Below, piece by piece: positions 18,550 to 26,826 of a DNA stretch of 64,000 nucleotides (positions within the stretch are counted from its first letter, which is position 1; the number at the start of each line of letters is the position of its first letter). The notes under the pieces are model-generated. The model did no database searches, had not been told where the DNA came from, and saw nothing but the letters and a program-made list of their open reading frames with translations. Source of the stretch: Burkholderia sp. HI2500 (GTDB lineage Bacteria > Pseudomonadota > Gammaproteobacteria > Burkholderiales > Burkholderiaceae). Location of the stretch: the NCBI RefSeq assembly GCF_002223055.1, contig NZ_NKFL01000004.1:1178001-1242000 (forward strand). Direction: 5' to 3'. The translations under genes were made by a program, and so were the position numbers.

Positions 18550-21414
18550 ATGTCAGATGTAATGAAGCAGTTTCAGCTGAACTCCTATCTGTTCGGCGGC
18601 AATGCTTCGTACGTTGAAGAACTGTACGATGCATACCTCAACAATCCGGCATCGGTGCCGGAGAACTGGCGAGAGTATTTCGACGCGCTGCAGAATGTGC
18701 CTGCAACGGACGGTTCGAATGCCAATGACGTCGCCCATTTTCCGATCGTCGAATCGTTCGCCGAGCGCGCGAAGGCCAATGCCTTCATCCCGCGCGAAAG
18801 CACGACCAACCTGGCTGCGGCACGCAAGCAGGTGCACGTCCAGTCCCTCATCAGCGCGTATCGCTTCCTTGGCTCGCAATGGGCCAATCTGGATCCCCTG
18901 AAGCGTCGCGAACGTCCCGCCATTCCCGAGCTCGAACCCGCGTTCTACGATTTCTCCGAAGGCGACCTCGACCAGACGTACAGCGCAAGCAACCTGTACT
19001 TCGGTTTCGACCAGGCTTCGCTGCGTGACATCGTCAAGGGTCTGCGCGACACGTACTGCGGCACGATCGGCGCCGAGTACATGTACATCAGCGACCCGGA
19101 ACAGAAGCGCTGGTGGCAGGAGCGCCTGGAGTCGACCCGCGCGACGCCGAACTTCTCGGCAGACGAGAAGAAGCACATCCTGAATCGCCTGACGGCCGCT
19201 GAAGGCCTCGAGCGTTACCTGCATACCAAGTACGTCGGCCAGAAGCGCTTCTCGCTCGAAGGCGGCGAAAGCTTCATCGCGGCGATGGACGAAGTCGTCC
19301 AGCACGCGGGCAAGCGCGGCGTGCAGGAAATCATCATCGGCATGGCCCACCGTGGCCGTCTGAACGTGCTGGTCAACACGCTGGGCAAGATGCCGGCCGA
19401 CCTGTTCGCCGAATTCGAAGGCAAGCACGTCGACGACCTGCCGGCCGGTGACGTGAAGTACCACAAGGGCTTCTCGTCGGACGTGTCGACGGAAGGCGGC
19501 CCGGTCCACCTGTCGCTCGCGTTCAACCCGTCGCACCTCGAAATCGTGAACCCGGTGGTCGAAGGATCCGCTAAGGCGCGGATGGACCGTCGCGGCGACG
19601 AAGACGGCCTGCAAGTGCTGCCGGTGCAGATCCACGGTGACGCGGCCTTCGCTGGCCAGGGCGTCGTGATGGAAACGCTGAACCTCGCGCAGACGCGCGG
19701 CTACGGCACGCACGGCACGCTGCACATCGTCATCAACAACCAGATCGGCTTCACGACGTCCGACCCGCGCGATGCGCGCTCGACGCTGTACTGTACCGAC
19801 GTCGTCAAGATGATCGAAGCGCCGGTGCTGCACGTGAACGGCGACGATCCGGAAGCGGTCGTGCTCGCGATCCAGATCGCGATCGACTACCGGATGCAGT
19901 TCCACAAGGATGTCGTGATCGACATCGTCTGCTTCCGCAAGCTGGGCCACAACGAGCAGGACACGCCGGCGGTCACGCAGCCGCTGATGTACAAGAAGAT
20001 CGCGCAGCACCCGGGCACCCGTGCGCTGTACGCCGAGAAGCTCGTGCAGCAAGGCGTGATCACCGCGGAAGACGCCGACAACTTCGTGAAGGCGTACCGC
20101 AAGGCGATGGACGACGGTCACCACACGGTCGACCCGGTCCTGTCGAACTACAAGAGCAAGTACGCGGTCGACTGGGTTCCGTTCCTGAACCGCAAGTGGA
20201 CGGATGCAGCCGACACGGCCGTGCCGCTCGCGGAACTGAAGCGCCTCGGCGAACGCATCACGACGGTCCCGGAAAACTTCAAGGTCCACCCGCTCGTCGA
20301 GCGCGTGATCAACGACCGTCGCAACATGGCGCGTGGCGACCAGCCGCTCGACTGGGGCATGGGCGAACACCTCGCGTTCGCGTCGCTCGTCGCATCGGGT
20401 TACTCGGTGCGCCTGACCGGCCAGGACTCGGGTCGCGGCACGTTCACGCACCGTCACGCGGTGCTGCACGACCAGAACCGCGAGCGCTGGAACGACGGCA
20501 CGTACGTGCCGCTGCAGAACATCGCCGAAGGCCAGGCGAAGTTCACGGTGATCGACTCGGTGCTGTCGGAAGAAGCGGTGCTGGGCTTCGAATACGGTTA
20601 CTCGACCGCCGAGCCGAACACGCTCGTGCTGTGGGAAGCGCAGTTCGGCGACTTCGTCAACGGCGCACAGGTCGTGATCGACCAGTTCATCTCGTCGGGC
20701 GAAGTGAAGTGGGGCCGCGTGTCGGGTCTGACGATGCTGCTGCCGCACGGCTACGAAGGCCAGGGTCCGGAGCACTCGTCGACGCGTATCGAGCGTTTCC
20801 TGCAACTGTGCGCGGATCACAACATGCAGGTCGTTCAGCCGACGACGCCGGCGCAGATTTTCCACCTGCTGCGTCGCCAGATGATCCGCCTGTTCCGCAA
20901 GCCGCTGATCGTCGCGACGCCGAAGTCGCTGCTGCGTCACAAGGAAGCGGTGTCGGACCTGTCGGAACTCGCGAAGGGTTCGTTCCAGCCGGTGCTGGGC
21001 GAAACCGACGGCGGCATCGACGCGAAGAAGGTCAAGCGCGTGCTGGCATGCTCGGGCCGCGTGTATTACGACCTCGTCGCGCATCGCCGCGAAGCGAAGG
21101 CGAACGACGTCGCGATCATCCGTATCGAGCAGCTGTATCCGTTCGCGCACAAGCAGTTCGAAGCCGAAATGAAGAAGTACGAGAACGCGACTGAAGTGGT
21201 CTGGGTGCAGGACGAGCCGCAGAACCAGGGCCCCTGGTTCTACGTCGAGCACCATCTGAAGGAAGGCATGAAGGAAGGGCAGAAGCTGGCATACAGCGGC
21301 CGTCCGGCTTCGGCCTCGCCGGCGGTTGGCTACTACGCGAAGCACTACGAGCAGCAGAAGGCCCTGATCGAAGGTGCTTTCGGCCGCCTGAAGAGCGCAT
21401 CGATCGCGAAATAA
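18550..21414 (+). CDS. odhA: 2-oxoglutarate dehydrogenase E1 component
   Basis: Thiamine-diphosphate-dependent decarboxylase of the TCA-cycle 2-oxoglutarate dehydrogenase complex; it decarboxylates 2-oxoglutarate and succinylates the E2 lipoyl arm. It is 954 aa. The short N-terminal E2-binding region (FQLNSYLFGGNASYVEELYDAYLNNPASVPENWREYFDAL) is followed by the ThDP fold with MAHRGRLNVLVNTLGK, the GDAAFAGQGVVMET segment and the C-terminal transketolase-like domain (GQDSGRGTFTHRHAVLHDQ; LLPHGYEGQGPEHSSTRIERFLQLC). It heads the odhA-odhB-lpdA cluster; a leaky terminator follows. Confidence 0.96.
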   Translation: MSDVMKQFQLNSYLFGGNASYVEELYDAYLNNPASVPENWREYFDALQNVPATDGSNANDVAHFPIVESFAERAKANAFIPRESTTNLAAARKQVHVQSLISAYRFLGSQWANLDPLKRRERPAIPELEPAFYDFSEGDLDQTYSASNLYFGFDQASLRDIVKGLRDTYCGTIGAEYMYISDPEQKRWWQERLESTRATPNFSADEKKHILNRLTAAEGLERYLHTKYVGQKRFSLEGGESFIAAMDEVVQHAGKRGVQEIIIGMAHRGRLNVLVNTLGKMPADLFAEFEGKHVDDLPAGDVKYHKGFSSDVSTEGGPVHLSLAFNPSHLEIVNPVVEGSAKARMDRRGDEDGLQVLPVQIHGDAAFAGQGVVMETLNLAQTRGYGTHGTLHIVINNQIGFTTSDPRDARSTLYCTDVVKMIEAPVLHVNGDDPEAVVLAIQIAIDYRMQFHKDVVIDIVCFRKLGHNEQDTPAVTQPLMYKKIAQHPGTRALYAEKLVQQGVITAEDADNFVKAYRKAMDDGHHTVDPVLSNYKSKYAVDWVPFLNRKWTDAADTAVPLAELKRLGERITTVPENFKVHPLVERVINDRRNMARGDQPLDWGMGEHLAFASLVASGYSVRLTGQDSGRGTFTHRHAVLHDQNRERWNDGTYVPLQNIAEGQAKFTVIDSVLSEEAVLGFEYGYSTAEPNTLVLWEAQFGDFVNGAQVVIDQFISSGEVKWGRVSGLTMLLPHGYEGQGPEHSSTRIERFLQLCADHNMQVVQPTTPAQIFHLLRRQMIRLFRKPLIVATPKSLLRHKEAVSDLSELAKGSFQPVLGETDGGIDAKKVKRVLACSGRVYYDLVAHRREAKANDVAIIRIEQLYPFAHKQFEAEMKKYENATEVVWVQDEPQNQGPWFYVEHHLKEGMKEGQKLAYSGRPASASPAVGYYAKHYEQQKALIEGAFGRLKSASIAK

Positions 21415-21428
21415 CCGACGGAAGCGAA

Positions 21429-21462
21429 ACGGGAAGGCGCCATGCGCTTTCCCGTCTCTTTT
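21429..21462 (+). terminator. Terminator-like hairpin between odhA and odhB
   Basis: Twelve-base stem ACGGGAAGGCGC / GCGCTTTCCCGT (one G-U pair) with a CAT loop, followed by CTCTTTT, 15 bases past the odhA stop. Because E1, E2 and E3 are collinear, it probably tunes E2/E3 levels relative to E1 or acts as a processing barrier. Confidence 0.55.
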
Positions 21463-21549
21463 GGCCCGCCGGGCGCGTTGCGCGCCGCACCGGCCGAAGG
21501 AATCGCACGAACCTCGTCATTACCCAGATTAAGCATCCAGGAAAATCAC

Positions 21550-22830
21550 ATGGCTATCGTAGAAGTCAAAGTCCCCCAGCTTTCGGAGTCGGTTTCGGAA
21601 GCCACCATGCTGCAGTGGAAGAAGAAGCCGGGCGAAGCAGTTGCTCAAGACGAAATCCTGATCGAACTCGAGACCGACAAGGTCGTGCTCGAAGTGCCGG
21701 CACCGGCCGCGGGCGTGCTCGCGCAAGTGCTGCAGAACGACGGTGACACCGTTGTTGCCGATCAGCTGATCGCAACGATCGACACCGAAGCGAAGGCAGG
21801 TGCAGCCGAAGCCGCGGCAGGCGCCGCCGAAGTCAAGCCGGCAGCAGCGCCTGTTGCAGCCGAACCGGCAGCACAGCCGGTCGCTGCAGCCGCAGCCGCA
21901 TCGTCGACCACCGCATCGCCGGCCGCATCGAAGCTGCTGGCCGAGAAGGGTCTGTCGGCGGGCGACGTCGCAGGTTCGGGCCGCGACGGCCGCGTCACGA
22001 AGGGCGACGCGCTGGCCGCAGGCAGCGCACCGAAGGCCGCGCCGGCTGCCGCACCGGCGAAGACCGCCGCTGCGAAGCCGTCGCTGCCGGAAGTGAAGGT
22101 GCCGGCATCGGCCGCGACCTGGCTGAACGACCGTCCGGAACAGCGCGTGCCGATGTCGCGCCTGCGTGCGCGTATCGCCGAGCGTCTGCTCGAGTCTCAG
22201 CAGACCAACGCGATCTTGACGACGTTCAACGAAGTGAACATGGCTCCGGTCATGGAGCTGCGCAACAAGTACAAGGACAAGTTCGAGAAGGAACATGGCG
22301 TGAAGCTCGGCTTCATGTCGTTCTTCGTGAAGGCGGCCGTCCACGCGCTGAAGAAGTTCCCGCTCGTGAACGCGTCGATCGACGGTAATGACATCGTCTA
22401 CCACGGCTACTTCGACATCGGTATCGCTGTCGGCTCGCCGCGCGGCCTCGTCGTGCCGATCCTGCGCAACGCGGATCAACTGAGCCTCGCCGAGATCGAG
22501 AAGAAGATCGCCGAGTTCGGCCAGAAGGCGAAGGACGGCAAGCTGTCGATCGAGGAAATGACGGGCGGTACGTTCTCGATCTCGAACGGCGGCGTGTTCG
22601 GCTCGATGCTGTCGACCCCGATCATCAACCCGCCGCAGTCGGCAATCCTCGGCGTGCACGCGACGAAGGAGCGTCCGGTCGTCGAAAACGGCCAGATCGT
22701 GATCCGTCCGATCAACTACCTCGCGCTGTCGTACGACCACCGCATCATCGACGGCCGCGAAGCCGTGCTGTCGCTCGTCGCGATGAAGGATGCGCTGGAA
22801 GATCCGGCACGCCTGCTGCTCGACCTGTAA
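21550..22830 (+). CDS. odhB: 2-oxoglutarate dehydrogenase E2, dihydrolipoyl succinyltransferase
   Basis: Core enzyme of the complex; it carries the lipoyl arm and transfers the succinyl group to CoA. It is 426 aa. The lipoyl domain has the modified lysine in [11 protein letters not shown] (Lys 44). It is followed by an Ala/Pro-rich hinge, a peripheral-subunit-binding domain ([33 protein letters not shown]), a second hinge and the catalytic domain ending in [16 protein letters not shown], with the catalytic His. The start at 21550 begins directly with the lipoyl domain; an upstream in-frame ATG at 21442 lies inside the intergenic hairpin and is rejected. Confidence 0.96.
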   Translation: MAIVEVKVPQLSESVSEATMLQWKKKPGEAVAQDEILIELETDKVVLEVPAPAAGVLAQVLQNDGDTVVADQLIATIDTEAKAGAAEAAAGAAEVKPAAAPVAAEPAAQPVAAAAAASSTTASPAASKLLAEKGLSAGDVAGSGRDGRVTKGDALAAGSAPKAAPAAAPAKTAAAKPSLPEVKVPASAATWLNDRPEQRVPMSRLRARIAERLLESQQTNAILTTFNEVNMAPVMELRNKYKDKFEKEHGVKLGFMSFFVKAAVHALKKFPLVNASIDGNDIVYHGYFDIGIAVGSPRGLVVPILRNADQLSLAEIEKKIAEFGQKAKDGKLSIEEMTGGTFSISNGGVFGSMLSTPIINPPQSAILGVHATKERPVVENGQIVIRPINYLALSYDHRIIDGREAVLSLVAMKDALEDPARLLLDL

Positions 22831-22856
22831 GCCGAGTTTCACCGCATTGACCCGCA

Positions 22857-22890
22857 CCGCACGGGCGCGCGACACGCGCGGCCCGTGCGG
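22857..22890 (+). repeat. Long hairpin between odhB and lpdA
   Basis: CCGCACGGGCGCGCG pairs with CGCGCGGCCCGTGCGG across a three-base loop with one bulge. No T-run follows, so it is more likely an mRNA stability or processing element than a terminator. Confidence 0.5.
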
Positions 22891-22913
22891 CTGCACAAGA
22901 AGAAAGGATTGTC

Positions 22914-24344
22914 ATGTCCAAGGAATTTGACGTCGTCGTGATCGGCGCCGGCCCCGGCGGCTACATCGCCGCGATCCGCGCCGCGCAGCTCGGCAAGACG
23001 GTTGCCTGTATCGAGAAGTGGAAGAACCCGGCCGGCGCGCTGAAGCTCGGCGGTACGTGCCTGAACGTCGGCTGCATCCCGTCGAAGGCGCTGCTCGCAT
23101 CGTCGGAAGAGTTCGAGAACACGTCGCACCACCTGGCCGACCACGGCATCACGGTTGACGGCGTGAAGATCGACGTCGCGAAGATGCTCGGCCGCAAGGA
23201 CGCGATCGTCGAGAAGATGACGAGCGGGATCGAGTTCCTGTTCAAGAAGAACAAGATCACCTGGCTGAAGGGCCATGGCAAGTTCACCGGCAAGACCGAC
23301 GCCGGCGTGCAGATCGAAGTGAGCGGCGAAGGTGAAACCGAAGTCGTCACCGCAAAGAACGTGATCATCGCGACGGGCTCGAAGGCGCGTCACCTGCCGG
23401 GCATTCCGGTCGACAACAAGATCGTGTCGGACAACGAAGGTGCGCTGACGTTCGACTCGGTGCCGAAGAAGCTCGCCGTGATCGGCGCAGGCGTGATCGG
23501 CCTCGAGCTCGGCTCGGTGTGGCGCCGCCTCGGTGCCGAAGTGACGGTGCTCGAAGCGCTGCCGGCCTTCCTCGGCGCAGCTGACGAAGCGCTCGCGAAG
23601 GAAGCGGCCAAGCTGTTCAAGAAGCAGGGCCTCGACATCAACCTCGGCGTGAAGATCGGCGAAGTGAAGACGACCGCGAACGGCGTGTCGATCGCTTACA
23701 CGGACAAGGACGGCAACGCGCAGACGCTCGACGCCGACCGCCTGATCGTGTCGGTCGGCCGCGTGCCGAACACCGACAACCTCGGCCTCGAGGCAATCGG
23801 CCTGAAGGCGAACGAGCGCGGCTTCATCGACGTGGACGACCACTGCCGCACGGCGGTGCCGAACGTGTACGCGATCGGCGACGTGGTGCGTGGCCCGATG
23901 CTCGCGCACAAGGCGGAAGACGAAGGCGTGCTGGTCGCGGAAGTGATCGACGGCCAGAAGCCGCACATCGACTACAACTGCATTCCGTGGGTGATCTACA
24001 CGTACCCGGAAATCGCATGGGTCGGCAAGACGGAGCAGCAGCTGAAGGCGGAAGGCCGCGAGATCAAGTCGGGCAAGTTCCCGTTCTCGATCAACGGCCG
24101 CGCGCTCGGCATGAACGCGCCGGACGGCTTCGTGAAGATGATCGCGGACGCGAAGACCGACGAACTGCTCGGCGTGCACGTGATCGCGGCGAACGCGTCG
24201 GACCTGATCGCGGAGGCCGTGGTGGCGATGGAATTCAAGGCGGCGTCGGAAGACATCGCCCGCATCTGCCATCCGCACCCGTCGATGTCGGAAGTGATGC
24301 GCGAAGCGGCGCTCGCCGTCGACAAGCGCTCGCTGAACAGCTGA
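22914..24344 (+). CDS. lpdA: Dihydrolipoyl dehydrogenase (E3)
   Basis: Flavoprotein that reoxidises the E2 dihydrolipoyl arm and passes electrons to NAD+. It is 476 aa. The FAD-binding [17 protein letters not shown] is near the start, the redox disulfide is in [13 protein letters not shown] (Cys 49 and Cys 54), the NAD motif is [27 protein letters not shown], and the C-terminal dimerisation domain carries the catalytic [25 protein letters not shown] lies nine bases before the ATG. It closes the odh cluster and is followed by a very strong terminator. Confidence 0.96.
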   Translation: MSKEFDVVVIGAGPGGYIAAIRAAQLGKTVACIEKWKNPAGALKLGGTCLNVGCIPSKALLASSEEFENTSHHLADHGITVDGVKIDVAKMLGRKDAIVEKMTSGIEFLFKKNKITWLKGHGKFTGKTDAGVQIEVSGEGETEVVTAKNVIIATGSKARHLPGIPVDNKIVSDNEGALTFDSVPKKLAVIGAGVIGLELGSVWRRLGAEVTVLEALPAFLGAADEALAKEAAKLFKKQGLDINLGVKIGEVKTTANGVSIAYTDKDGNAQTLDADRLIVSVGRVPNTDNLGLEAIGLKANERGFIDVDDHCRTAVPNVYAIGDVVRGPMLAHKAEDEGVLVAEVIDGQKPHIDYNCIPWVIYTYPEIAWVGKTEQQLKAEGREIKSGKFPFSINGRALGMNAPDGFVKMIADAKTDELLGVHVIAANASDLIAEAVVAMEFKAASEDIARICHPHPSMSEVMREAALAVDKRSLNS

Positions 24345-24391
24345 GCGCGGTATAGCGCCGGCCGGCCATCGGCCGGCGCAGCCGTCTCATG

Positions 24392-24430
24392 ACGAAGGCG
24401 GGCGGGGATTCCCGCCCGCCTTCGTTTTTT
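24392..24430 (+). terminator. Strong intrinsic terminator after lpdA, 12 bases before zapE
   Basis: Fifteen-base perfect stem (ACGAAGGCGGGCGGG / CCCGCCCGCCTTCGT) with loop GATT, followed by a run of T residues. It ends the odh transcript but also occupies the place where a zapE promoter and ribosome-binding site should lie. Confidence 0.9.
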
Positions 24431-24442
24431 CCGGTTTGCCCG

Positions 24443-25540
24443 ATGAACGTCACCGAATACTACACGCGCGAACTGACCACGCGCGGCTATCAGTCCGATC
24501 CCGCACAGCGCGCGGCCGTCGATCGCCTGCAGCAATGTTTCGACGAGTGGGTCGAGTACAAGGCGCGCCGCTCGAACGCATTCAAGAAGCTCATCAACCA
24601 TCCCGACCTCCCGCGCGGCGTCTACATGTGGGGCGGCGTCGGTCGCGGCAAGAGCTTCCTGATGGACAGCTTCTACGCGGTCGTGCCCGTGCAGCGCAAG
24701 ACGCGCCTGCATTTCCACGAATTCATGCGCGAAGTGCACCGCGAGCTCGAGGAGCTGAAAGGGCAGGCCGATCCGCTCGACGAACTCGCACGGCGCATCG
24801 CGAAGCGCTACCGGTTGATCTGCTTCGACGAGTTCCACGTGTCGGACATTGCCGATGCGATGATCCTGTACCGTCTGCTCGACCGCCTGTTCAACAACGG
24901 CGTGCAGTTCGTGATGACGTCCAACTACGATCCCGACGACCTGTATCCGGACGGCCTGCATCGCGACCGCATGCTGCCGGCGATCGCGCTGATCAAGTCC
25001 AGGCTCGACGTGCTCAACGTCGACGCGGGCGTCGATTATCGCCAGCGCACGCTAGCGCAGGTGAAGATGTATCACACGCCGCTCGGCGCGGATGCCGATC
25101 GCGAATTGCGGCATGCGTTCCAGAAGCTCGCTGCCGTTCCCGACGAAAGCCCGCTCCTGCATATCGAGAAGCGCGAACTGAAGGCGCTGCGCAAGGCGGA
25201 CGGCGTCGTATGGTTCGACTTCGCGACGCTGTGCGGTGGCCCCCGCTCGCAGAACGACTATCTCGAGCTGGCGAGCCGCTTCCACGCGATCGTGCTGTCC
25301 GAAGTGCCGCAGATGTCGCCGCGGATGGCGTCCGAGGCACGGCGCTTCACGTGGCTCATCGACGTGCTGTACGACCACAAGGTCAAGCTGCTGATGTCCG
25401 CGGCGGTGCCGGCGGAGCAGTTGTACATCGAAGGCCCGATGGCCAACGAGTTTGCGCGTACGGTCTCGCGAATCGTCGAGATGCAGTCGAAGGAATACAT
25501 CGAAACGCCGCGCCGCATCGTCGATACGTCGCTGACCTGA
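24443..25540 (+). CDS. zapE: Cell division ATPase ZapE (AFG1 family)
   Basis: P-loop ATPase that associates with the Z-ring during constriction in gamma-proteobacteria. It is 365 aa, normal size. Walker A is GGVGRGKS at residues 64-71, Walker B is RLICFDEFHVSDIADAMIL, and the sensor region is FVMTSNYDPDDLYPDGLHRDRMLPAI. The start MNVTEYYTREL matches the family start. An in-frame ATG at 24389 would translate through the lpdA terminator and is rejected. No Shine-Dalgarno-like sequence is visible in the 12 bases between terminator and ATG. Confidence 0.92.
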   Translation: MNVTEYYTRELTTRGYQSDPAQRAAVDRLQQCFDEWVEYKARRSNAFKKLINHPDLPRGVYMWGGVGRGKSFLMDSFYAVVPVQRKTRLHFHEFMREVHRELEELKGQADPLDELARRIAKRYRLICFDEFHVSDIADAMILYRLLDRLFNNGVQFVMTSNYDPDDLYPDGLHRDRMLPAIALIKSRLDVLNVDAGVDYRQRTLAQVKMYHTPLGADADRELRHAFQKLAAVPDESPLLHIEKRELKALRKADGVVWFDFATLCGGPRSQNDYLELASRFHAIVLSEVPQMSPRMASEARRFTWLIDVLYDHKVKLLMSAAVPAEQLYIEGPMANEFARTVSRIVEMQSKEYIETPRRIVDTSLT

Positions 25541-25549
25541 GTGCGATTT

Positions 25550-25583
25550 CCGGCAATTGACGGGATTCAAACGTCAATTCCGG
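25550..25583. repeat. Inverted repeat downstream of zapE
   Basis: CCGG-C-AATTGACG and CGTCAATT-C-CGG flank GGATTCAAA. The inner 8-base arms are perfect. There is no T-run. It is a possible operator for the following small gene or an mRNA 3' structure. Confidence 0.45.
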
Positions 25584-25684
25584 TCAAATTAAGGCAATCT
25601 CAGGGTAATTTCGGATTTGTCTTATATTCATTGTTGAGGTGAGCCGATATCGTTGTGTCATGGTTACTAAGGCTGGAGATATCC

Positions 25685-26095
25685 ATGACACCGTATCGCG
25701 ATCTGACCGATCAAGAGTGGCGCTGCGTTGCGTCGCTTCTGCCCGAAATGCAGCCGCGCACCGAGTTGCGCGGCCGCCCGTTGGCCAATACGCGTGCCGT
25801 CCTGAACGGCGTGCTCTGGGTGATCTACAGCGGCGCAACGTGGTCGGCCATGCCGCGTCGTTACCCTTCGTACCAAACTTGCCATCGTCGCTTCAAGGTC
25901 TGGCACGAGACGGGCACGTTGATGAGTGTCATGCGTGAACTCTATGGCGACGCAGGCGTGAATCTGTGCAACGAGTTGTCCACGCGGATGCGCAAGCACA
26001 CGCAATCGAAGGCTGCGGAAGCACGCAGCAATGCGGCGCCCGCGTATCGCGCACCTGGCAGCTATGCGTCGGACGCGCTGAAGCATGCAGCGTGA
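25685..26095 (+). CDS. Stand-alone DUF4096 (IS5-type transposase N-terminus) protein
   Basis: 136 aa resembling only the N-terminal DNA-recognition domain of IS5/IS402-type transposases: YRDLTDQEWRCVASLLPEMQPRTELRGRPLANTRAVLNGVLWVIYSGATWSAMPRRYPSYQTCHRRFKVW. The DDE catalytic domain is absent. In its place is a short polar tail with RMRKHTQSKAAEARSNAAPAYRAPGSY, and no terminal repeats were found around the gene. The frame is intact, has its own RBS (GGAG seven bases before the ATG) and a proper terminator, so it looks like a retained gene rather than debris. A DNA-binding role is inference. Confidence 0.7.
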   Translation: MTPYRDLTDQEWRCVASLLPEMQPRTELRGRPLANTRAVLNGVLWVIYSGATWSAMPRRYPSYQTCHRRFKVWHETGTLMSVMRELYGDAGVNLCNELSTRMRKHTQSKAAEARSNAAPAYRAPGSYASDALKHAA

Positions 26096-26130
26096 TGTTC
26101 ATCAGCTCCCGCCGCGCATGCACCAAAACA

Positions 26131-26168
26131 AAATCGGCCTGACGACTTCGTCGCAGGCCGATTTTTTC
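26131..26168. terminator. Bidirectional terminator between the DUF4096 and DUF2147 genes
   Basis: AAATCGGCCTG / CAGGCCGATTT stem with an inner CGAC-TTC-GTCG hairpin, flanked by A-rich and T-rich runs, so it can serve both converging genes. Confidence 0.85.
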
Positions 26169-26198
26169 ATTGAGCTGCGCATTTAAGCGCGAACCGCA

Positions 26199-26660
26199 TT
26201 ACTGCTGGCGAACCCAGGTCTGCGAACGACCGAGCAACGACACGCCGATGTAACCGCGCACGACGAGTTTCTGGCCGCCGTCTTCAAGCGTCATCTTGCA
26301 CTTGTAGACCTTGCCGTTCTCTGGGTCGAGAATGTTGCCGCCGTCCCAGTGGTCGCCTTCCTTCTTCATGGCCTTGATGATCGTCATGCCCTTGATGAGC
26401 TGATCCTTGCGTTCGTCCGTGCAGGCGGTGCAGCGGCGATCGGGCGTATCGTTCGCGCCGAGGCCCTTCACGACCTTGCCGGTCAGCGCACCGTCACCGT
26501 CCTCGGCGATCTGCACGAGTGCCTTCGGCTGATGCGTGTTGTCGTCGATCGTCTGCCACATGCCGATGGGGCTGTCTGCCTGTGCGAACGTGGGAGCGGC
26601 GCAAGCGAGCAATACGCCGGCGACGGCGATGGCACGAAACGGGCGGGTCAGTTGAATCAT
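26199..26660 (-). CDS. DUF2147 exported protein
   Basis: 153 aa with a clear signal peptide (RAIAVAGVLLACAAPTFAQA, cleavage near residue 28), then the DUF2147 fold: SPIGMWQTIDDNTHQPKALVQIAEDGDGALTGKVVKGL, a CTACTDERKDQLIKGMTIIKAMKK segment with a CxxC-like cysteine pair, and the closing VRGYIGVSLLGRSQTWVRQQ. Family members are periplasmic, lipocalin-like and of unknown role. RBS AAGGAGG (reading the complementary strand) precedes the ATG. It is monocistronic, between the terminator at 26131 and the TPS operon's 3' end. Confidence 0.8.
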   Translation of the reverse strand: MIQLTRPFRAIAVAGVLLACAAPTFAQADSPIGMWQTIDDNTHQPKALVQIAEDGDGALTGKVVKGLGANDTPDRRCTACTDERKDQLIKGMTIIKAMKKEGDHWDGGNILDPENGKVYKCKMTLEDGGQKLVVRGYIGVSLLGRSQTWVRQQ

Positions 26661-26792
26661 TGTCGTCCTCCTTGTTTTGCATGTCGTGTTCGATTTGCTC
26701 GCACGACCGTCTGCATGGGGCGGGCATGTTGCGAGCTTCGCCAGAATACGTGAAACCGCGTGCCACGTTTGATAGAGGGGACTCTAATCGAA

Positions 26793-26815
26793 ACAGCCCG
26801 CGTGGCGCGGGCTGT
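26793..26815 (-). terminator. Terminator of the lipoprotein/TPS-transporter operon
   Basis: ACAGCCCGCG and CGCGGGCTGT around TGG; on the complementary strand it continues into TTTCGATT. It lies about ten bases after the 26827 stop. Confidence 0.7.
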
Positions 26816-26826
26816 TGGGTGACCGA

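Noticed and set aside
24389-24442. Upstream in-frame start for zapE.
   Set aside because: It would translate through the lpdA terminator hairpin; the family starts at MNVTEYYTREL.
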